DNA of 10,610 nucleotides from Flavobacteriales bacterium (GTDB taxonomy: Bacteria > Bacteroidota > Bacteroidia > DT-38): assembly GCA_013214975.1 (NCBI GenBank), contig JABSPR010000009.1, positions 1 through 10,610 of the forward strand, read 5' to 3'. The translations under genes and the position numbers were made by a program. The notes beneath the pieces were generated by a model. It was given only the letters and a program-made list of their open reading frames with translations, was not told the DNA's origin and searched no databases. Shown one piece after another: positions 5,473-10,610 of the stretch (position 1 is the stretch's first letter; each line of letters opens with the position of its first letter).

Positions 5473-7938
5473 ATGATCAGACTTCTATTTACAAATATTT
5501 TCGTCTTGTTGCTTTTAAGCAATGCTCTCTCGCAGAACTATAATGCTATAGATTCTATCACTGCGGCAATTACAAAAGCTAAGGATACCCAAGAAGGAAC
5601 ACATTTGTTTAATAGCTTGGCTAGGGAATATTTGTGTTTCCATTATGATTCAGCTCAGATATTTGCCGAAATGGCTCTAACGGAGGCCCGAAATATTGAC
5701 GATACAGATGAAATAATGGACGCGATGTTTATCCTTGCTCATGTTCATATGAGTAAAGGCGAATTTGACCGTTCGATCTACTATCAAGTTCAGGCTTTTA
5801 ATTTGAGTACAGAGAAAAATAATGAAAGAGGAATGGCCCTTTCTCAGGCATATCTCAGTCGACTAGATTTAATGGCAAATGATCTTAGTCAAGCAAGGGT
5901 ACATCTGATGTCCACAAAAAGTTTGATGGAGAAAGTAATGATGCGCGAAGTGAATGCGATATATTATGAAAATTTGGGCCTATTGTTAAATAAAATAGGA
6001 GAAATAGATAGTGCGTATGAGATGTTGTCTGAGGCAATGAGCTTGTTTGAGTATATAGATGACAAGGAAAGTATTGCTAGAGTTTTAAATCATTTTGGAG
6101 TAATAAATAAAGTAGACAGGAACTACAGTCGAAGCTTAAATAATCATTTATTGGCTTTAGAAATGTATAAAAAATTAAAGCACAAAGAAGGTATGGCATT
6201 TTCTCTCTTCTATGCTGGAGAGGTGTATTATGAAGAAGCGGAGTACCATAAAACCATTCAAAGTTTATTTGAGTCGCTTGATATATTCATTGAATTGGGA
6301 AATTTCAGGGGAAGGGCTTATTGTTCTAAAGCAATTGGCAAGGTCTACCAAGATCGAGGCGATTTATATAAAGCGATGGAATATTATCTTAAGTCATTAA
6401 GTTTTCTGGGTGAATTAGAAGATAAAGGAGTTATAATTCTCGTTCTCCAAGATCTTGGAAATGTTTATTTAGAGATGAATAAACCTAGTAAAACATTGCA
6501 AACACTCAACAGGGCTTTGGTTATTTCTGAAGAACTTGACGATGAATTGTCTATAGCAAAGATCCATAGTCTAATTGGACTGTTAGACTTGTCAAAGAAC
6601 AAGAAAGACAAAGCCTTAGAAAACTGCTTAAAGGCTTTTGGGATATATAAACGACTAAACAATCTAAGAGGTATCTCAGAATCTTCTGCCATTGTTGGTA
6701 GAATATATTTTGAAATGGAACAATTTACTAAAGCACAACAATATTTAAATATCAGTCTCACATCGGCTAGGTTTATCGGAAGCTTGGATGTTACCTCCAT
6801 ATATAGCATGATGGCTGTTATTTATGCGAAACAATCAAATTTTGAACAAGCTTATAAATTTAAAACGCTTTATGAATTACTTAATGATAGCCTTCAAAAA
6901 GCATTAAATGTTCGGGAAATGTCTGAGCTGAGTGCTAAATATGAAAACGAGAAAAAAGAGAAAGAGATAGAGCTGTTAAAGAAAGATAAAAGGATTCAAG
7001 CTTTAGATATTGATCAACAAATGTCCGATTTGGGTTCCCAGAGAACGATTCTAATATCTAGCTTTTTGGGAGTCTCATTATTAGTGTTCCTAGCATTATT
7101 CTTGTTGAAAAGAAACAGATTAAGAACAAAGCAAAATTCTGAAATAGTTGCCCAAAAAGAGATAATTGAAGAAAAGAATAAAAGTATAATTGATAGTATT
7201 AGATATGCACGTAGAATCCAGAAAGAATTTATGCCAACCGACAAAGAAGTATCAGCCGCTCTCCCAAATTCATTTACGTTCTTTAAACCTAAAGATATTG
7301 TTTCGGGCGATTTTTATTTTTTAGAACAAAAGGATGGAAAAGTAATTTTCGCTGTTGTTGACTGTACGGGACATGGGGTTCCGGGAGCGTTCATGAGTAT
7401 TGTGGGGCATAATTACCTGAACTCCGCGATAAATATTAAAGGTCTTCGTGAGCCAGCTAAAATATTAGATTCTTTGAATGAAGATGTTAATCGGACTTTA
7501 AATAAAAAAGGGGATGATAATTCAGCCAAAGATGGTATGGACATTGCCCTCATTAGTCTGGATGTTAAAAACCTGAAGGTGGAATTTGCAGGAGCAAATA
7601 GTCCGCTTTATATAATGAGAGAAGAGAATCTTATTGAAACAAAAGGAGATAAATTCCCAATTAGTTCTTTTGTGTCGGAAGACCCAATGCCTTTCACCAA
7701 CCATAAAATTGATCTTAAGAAGGGAGACTTGCTTTATTTATTCACCGACGGATATGCTGATCAATTTGGGGGGCCACTTGGAAAAAAAATGAAGTATAAA
7801 AAATTAAGATGGATACTGACGGAAAGCGCTAAGCAGCCTATGATTTCACAGAAAACACATGTTCAAAATAAGTTTGGTTCGTGGCAAGAGAATTATGAGC
7901 AAGTGGATGATGTGTTGATTGTTGGAATAAAAGTATAA
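5473..7938 (+). CDS. TPR-sensor, transmembrane SpoIIE/PP2C-type serine/threonine phosphatase
   Basis: An 821-residue signalling protein. A signal peptide or first anchor (1-20, ending NALSQ) exports residues about 22-480, which form roughly eleven TPR-like helical pairs with a regular 40-residue period (MalT/TPR_12 type). A charged coiled coil (about 480-516) leads to one membrane helix (525-545), a second coiled coil (548-580), and the linker KSIIDSIRYARRIQKEFMP that precedes SpoIIE domains in many Bacteroidota proteins. The phosphatase domain (about 590-821) keeps the key acidic residues: FKPKDIVSGDFYF (Asp613), VVDCTGHGVPGAF (Asp630, GHG 633-635), DGMDIAL (687-693), FTDGYAD (Asp759) and QVDDVLIVGI (Asp812/Asp813). 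The metal centre is thus complete and the enzyme should be active in the cytoplasm. In the family, such phosphatases usually dephosphorylate STAS-type anti-anti-sigma factors, but no STAS or anti-sigma kinase gene is in view. Co-directional with the OmpA-family gene 146 nt downstream. Confidence 0.94.
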   Translation: MIRLLFTNIFVLLLLSNALSQNYNAIDSITAAITKAKDTQEGTHLFNSLAREYLCFHYDSAQIFAEMALTEARNIDDTDEIMDAMFILAHVHMSKGEFDRSIYYQVQAFNLSTEKNNERGMALSQAYLSRLDLMANDLSQARVHLMSTKSLMEKVMMREVNAIYYENLGLLLNKIGEIDSAYEMLSEAMSLFEYIDDKESIARVLNHFGVINKVDRNYSRSLNNHLLALEMYKKLKHKEGMAFSLFYAGEVYYEEAEYHKTIQSLFESLDIFIELGNFRGRAYCSKAIGKVYQDRGDLYKAMEYYLKSLSFLGELEDKGVIILVLQDLGNVYLEMNKPSKTLQTLNRALVISEELDDELSIAKIHSLIGLLDLSKNKKDKALENCLKAFGIYKRLNNLRGISESSAIVGRIYFEMEQFTKAQQYLNISLTSARFIGSLDVTSIYSMMAVIYAKQSNFEQAYKFKTLYELLNDSLQKALNVREMSELSAKYENEKKEKEIELLKKDKRIQALDIDQQMSDLGSQRTILISSFLGVSLLVFLALFLLKRNRLRTKQNSEIVAQKEIIEEKNKSIIDSIRYARRIQKEFMPTDKEVSAALPNSFTFFKPKDIVSGDFYFLEQKDGKVIFAVVDCTGHGVPGAFMSIVGHNYLNSAINIKGLREPAKILDSLNEDVNRTLNKKGDDNSAKDGMDIALISLDVKNLKVEFAGANSPLYIMREENLIETKGDKFPISSFVSEDPMPFTNHKIDLKKGDLLYLFTDGYADQFGGPLGKKMKYKKLRWILTESAKQPMISQKTHVQNKFGSWQENYEQVDDVLIVGIKV

Positions 7939-8084
7939 AATGAGATAAAACTAAAATGTAACATCCAGGAACGAATAATTTGGATTTATATATAGTGACG
8001 TCTTTGGAATGTGTATCTTTTAGGTTGTATACGCGTTAAAATCTCGTTTGAAAAAATTAAAATGCAAAAGAATATAATTGTAAA
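7939..8084 (+). promoter_or_regulatory. Spacer upstream of the OmpA-family gene, with a weak promoter-like pair
   Basis: The 146-nt gap between two same-direction genes is long enough for its own promoter. TTTG at 8047-8050 and TATAATTG at 8073-8080 (one mismatch to TAnnTTTG) are separated by 22 nt, within the spacing reported for flavobacterial promoters, but the start of transcription would fall almost on the ATG. No clear terminator follows the phosphatase gene. Confidence 0.2.
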
Positions 8085-10610
8085 ATGATGGGTAATACAA
8101 AAACGTTTTCAAAACTGAGCACTATGATTTCGAAGGTGTTATTAGTAATGCTATCTATTGCAGTATCGGTCAATGCTAGCTCCCAAGAAGTTGGCAGGGA
8201 GATTAAAAGCCAAATAAAAGAAGCCAACGTTTTGTTTGAGGAAACAGAATACGCGATGGCTTATTCTATTTATAGGCGATTGGATAGCCTTGAACCCAAT
8301 AACGCGGTGTATAAATATAGAATTGGAGTTTATTTTGCATTATCACATGGTGAGAAAACAGATGCGATTCCATACTTAGAATTTGCTCTTAAGAATATGC
8401 CTTCAAATGAATTCCCGTATTCGGGAGATTATTATTTAGGTATGTCATACCATTTCAATTTGCAATTTGAGAAAGCAATAGAGCATTTGAAAAAATATAA
8501 AGAAATAATAAAAAATGATCAATATCAATCGATAAAGATTAATAGACTTATACAAAACTGTGAAAATGGTATCGAACTTGTTAAGTCTCCTGTTGATGTG
8601 GCAATTAGAAATATGGGTTCTGAGATAAATTCAAAATACACCGATCATTCTCCATTTATTTCGGCGGATGAGGGAACCTTAATTTTCACTTCAAGAAGAG
8701 AGGGTAGTACAGGTGGTATTCTAAATGATGATGGACAATACATGGAGGACATATACATATCAAAGGCCATAGAAAGAAAATGGAATTCTCCGAAGAATGT
8801 AAATGGGGTTAACTCTAAAGAGATGGATGCATGTGTGGGTCTGTCGGTTGATGGGCAGAAAATGTTTATTTACAAAGCAGGAAAAGGCGGATCAGATATT
8901 TATATTTCTGAGCAAGATGGTGATACTTGGTCTGAGCCAGAAAAGTTAAATGATAAAATTAACACACCAAAATATAATGAGAATAGCGCATCGCTTTCAG
9001 CCGATGGAAGTAAATTATATTTTTCAAGCGATAGGCCGGGAGGTTATGGTGGGTTTGATATCTATTCTTCGAAACTGTTGGTTACAGGAGCTTGGGATGT
9101 TGCGCGGAACCTGGGCCCCAAAGTAAATTCAAAGTACGACGAGGATAGTCCGTTTATTCATCCAGATGGAAAAACATTATACTATAGTTCAAATGGATTT
9201 AATTCGATGGGAGGCAATGATATATTCTTTGCCAAATTAGAGAGTGATCGTTGGGGGGATCCACAGAATATAGGCCACCCCATTAATACACCAGGCAATG
9301 ATAATACTATCGTAATATCTGCAAGTAATAAGCATGCCTACTTTACTGCGGAAAGAGAAGGTGGTTATGGTGGTAATGATATCTATGTTGCAACATTACC
9401 AGAAATAAGCTCGGATGCACTTACATTGGTTAAAGGTATTATTACAGATAGAGGAAGTGGAAAGCCTATTAAGGCGTCTATTAAAGTATATGATAAGGTA
9501 ACAAAACATAGAATTAACTACGTGTACGCACCAAATCCAGAAACAGGAAAGTACATGATGATTTTTTCTCCAGGTAAAAATTATGATATGGTCATAGAAG
9601 CAGAAGGCTACTCTAATTATTTAATTAATATATACATACCAGATCAAAAACATTTCTATGAATTAACGCAAGAGATTTCCCTGAGTAAATTGGATCTTGC
9701 AAATGGAGAAGGAGCAGGTGAGGAAATAACGATAAAAAGTACAATCATAGATTATATTGGTGAAGAAGAGGAAGGAGAAGAGGGTTCTGGGTTTCAGGTT
9801 GATTTAAAAACAGAAGATGAATATGCCGACTTAATAGGCATGTTAGAACAAATTATTTTCAATACAGATTCGATGGCTCTTGAGAACTTGAACGATGAAG
9901 TAGAAAACTTAGATAATCCTTCAGGTAAATCAAGTGAAGCAGAAGAACCTAATTATGACTTTCTTCTTAATATGATTTCGGATGTAATTGAAACTACAGA
10001 TTCTCTTGCTCTTGAAAATTTGGATAAGAAGTTAGAAACAGAAGTAAGTACCGAGAAATATTTATATGCGGATATAGATACTACTTCTCAAGGTGTTACG
10101 CACGGTGGCAATTCTGTTCAAGTTTTAGGAAAGGTAGATGTGAATGAAGAGAAGAAGAAATTTGCAGAAGAACGTGAAAAAACGGAAGCATTGAAGAGGG
10201 CCGAAGAAAGAAAAGTGGAACAGGTTAGAATAAACTCTTTGATAATGGATACTGAGGGGCTAGATGATGATGATAAAATGGTAGTTTCACCTGCTTTGGT
10301 AGAGGAGAAAGTTGAAGAAACTCCAATAGTTCAAGACGTGGTTGAAGTTGTAAAAGAGGAAGTGCCAGTAAAAGAAAAAATAGATGAAACCCATTTGGTT
10401 CAATTTATCTATAGCAGCTTTGAACCTTCATTGGATAGTAAAAAAGATCTTCAGAAACTGATGAAAAGATTAATTGCCGATACTAAAATCCAGATTGAAT
10501 TGCACGGTCACGCGGATGGTAAAGGCGAAGAAGATTATAATTTAAAACTGTCGAAGAAAAGAACTCAATCGGTTGCGAATTATCTTAAAACTAGGAATAT
10601 ATCTTCTTCT
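8085..10610 (+). CDS. PorE-like TPR / PD40 beta-propeller / CRD / OmpA-family peptidoglycan-binding protein (3' end beyond window)
   Basis: The frame is open from ATG 8085 to the right edge, 842 codons, with no stop seen. A signal peptide covers residues 1-31 (cleavage near VNA/SSQ); ATG 8088 or Met14 (8124) are alternative starts. Residues about 36-150 are TPR-like helices (GEKTDAIPYLEFALKNMP). Five PD40 blades begin near 184, 244, 298, 352 and 405, with recurring LSADGSKLYFSSDRPGGYGG and GGNDIYVA motifs, a five-bladed propeller. Residues about 448-520 are a carboxypeptidase-regulatory-like fold (VKGIITDRGSGKPIKASIKV). A long acidic linker (about 530-765) follows, with an E/G-rich run, a two-copy repeat and a charged coiled coil (686-720). 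The OmpA C-terminal domain starts near 769; IELHGHADGKGE and YNLKLSKKRTQSV place Asp811 and Arg826 fifteen apart, as the diaminopimelate-binding pair of OmpA. The domain order equals that of the T9SS component PorE of Porphyromonas gingivalis, but similar OmpA/PD40 paralogues are common, so orthology is not claimed. Confidence 0.92.
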   Translation, partial: MMGNTKTFSKLSTMISKVLLVMLSIAVSVNASSQEVGREIKSQIKEANVLFEETEYAMAYSIYRRLDSLEPNNAVYKYRIGVYFALSHGEKTDAIPYLEFALKNMPSNEFPYSGDYYLGMSYHFNLQFEKAIEHLKKYKEIIKNDQYQSIKINRLIQNCENGIELVKSPVDVAIRNMGSEINSKYTDHSPFISADEGTLIFTSRREGSTGGILNDDGQYMEDIYISKAIERKWNSPKNVNGVNSKEMDACVGLSVDGQKMFIYKAGKGGSDIYISEQDGDTWSEPEKLNDKINTPKYNENSASLSADGSKLYFSSDRPGGYGGFDIYSSKLLVTGAWDVARNLGPKVNSKYDEDSPFIHPDGKTLYYSSNGFNSMGGNDIFFAKLESDRWGDPQNIGHPINTPGNDNTIVISASNKHAYFTAEREGGYGGNDIYVATLPEISSDALTLVKGIITDRGSGKPIKASIKVYDKVTKHRINYVYAPNPETGKYMMIFSPGKNYDMVIEAEGYSNYLINIYIPDQKHFYELTQEISLSKLDLANGEGAGEEITIKSTIIDYIGEEEEGEEGSGFQVDLKTEDEYADLIGMLEQIIFNTDSMALENLNDEVENLDNPSGKSSEAEEPNYDFLLNMISDVIETTDSLALENLDKKLETEVSTEKYLYADIDTTSQGVTHGGNSVQVLGKVDVNEEKKKFAEEREKTEALKRAEERKVEQVRINSLIMDTEGLDDDDKMVVSPALVEEKVEETPIVQDVVEVVKEEVPVKEKIDETHLVQFIYSSFEPSLDSKKDLQKLMKRLIADTKIQIELHGHADGKGEEDYNLKLSKKRTQSVANYLKTRNISSS
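9831..10040 (+). repeat. Two-copy 44-residue internal repeat in the OmpA-family linker
   Basis: Residues 583-608 (9831-9908) and 627-652 (9963-10040) align at a constant offset of 44 residues (132 nt). Both share L..M....I..TDS.ALENL, i.e. NTDSMALENL against TTDSLALENL, with further similar hydrophobic positions. The repeat lies between the carboxypeptidase-regulatory-like fold and the OmpA domain. The pattern suggests an in-frame duplication that has since diverged. Confidence 0.7.

Noticed and set aside
5465..5476. Four-codon ORF (ATG AGA ATA TGA) overlapping the start of the phosphatase gene
   Set aside because: It sits only 2 nt from the Shine-Dalgarno, too close for normal initiation, while the ATG at 5473 leads directly into the signal peptide.
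7963..7985. Possible terminator after the phosphatase gene (ATCCA / TGGAT arms)
   Set aside because: Only five base pairs, a 13-nt loop and no proper U-run.
8062..8088. Eight-residue micro-ORF (ATG CAA AAG ...) whose TGA stop overlaps the ATG of the OmpA-family gene
   Set aside because: No ribosome site, no characteristic leader content such as repeated codons, and short ORFs of this kind are frequent in AT-rich spacers; likely chance.
8085..10610. Reading the PD40 repeats as a TolB protein
   Set aside because: TolB lacks the TPR, regulatory-like and OmpA domains seen here, and no Tol-Pal genes are nearby.

Overview
The window is AT-rich, compact bacterial DNA that I place in the phylum Bacteroidota (Flavobacteriales or Cytophagales type; I cannot name the genus). 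The signs are a type IX secretion (T9SS) type B C-terminal sorting domain, a PorE-like TPR/PD40-propeller/carboxypeptidase-regulatory/OmpA protein, a TPR-transmembrane-SpoIIE phosphatase with the linker motif typical of the phylum, signal peptides ending in 'SQ' or 'GQ', and an N-terminal fragment resembling Bacteroidota ISAon1-type transposases at the left edge.

Layout. At 1-90 (minus strand) is the first 30 codons of a probable ISAon1-family transposase N-terminal protein that continues off the left edge. Bases 91-274 hold no gene. Four minus-strand genes follow and are read right to left. A multi-spanning TMTC/POMT-like GT-C glycosyltransferase with C-terminal TPRs (5265-3295, apparent TTG start) is followed 11 nt later by a DPM1-like family 2 glycosyltransferase (3283-2528). 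After a 114-nt gap with an imperfect inverted repeat come an outer-membrane beta-barrel protein with a helical N-terminal domain (2413-1391) and, 3 nt later, a secreted PKD-domain protein with the T9SS sorting domain (1387-275). A 207-nt divergent spacer (5266-5472) separates these from two plus-strand genes: a TPR-sensor SpoIIE/PP2C phosphatase (5473-7938) and, 146 nt later, the large PorE-like OmpA-family protein (8085 onward, cut by the right edge inside its OmpA domain).

How the genes may work together (inference). All six main genes concern the cell envelope. The GT2/GT-C pair looks like a lipid-linked sugar donor synthase and its membrane transferase, which would glycosylate something on the periplasmic side. 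The barrel and PKD pair looks like a T9SS cargo with an outer-membrane partner. The phosphatase probably senses a periplasmic signal through its TPRs and acts in the cytoplasm on a partner encoded elsewhere. The OmpA protein would tether an outer-membrane or T9SS-linked assembly to peptidoglycan. I see no defence system, CRISPR array, RNA gene or prophage. The points most worth following are the glycosylation pair, the unusually long repeat-bearing linker of the PorE-like protein, and the uncharacterised barrel/cargo pair.
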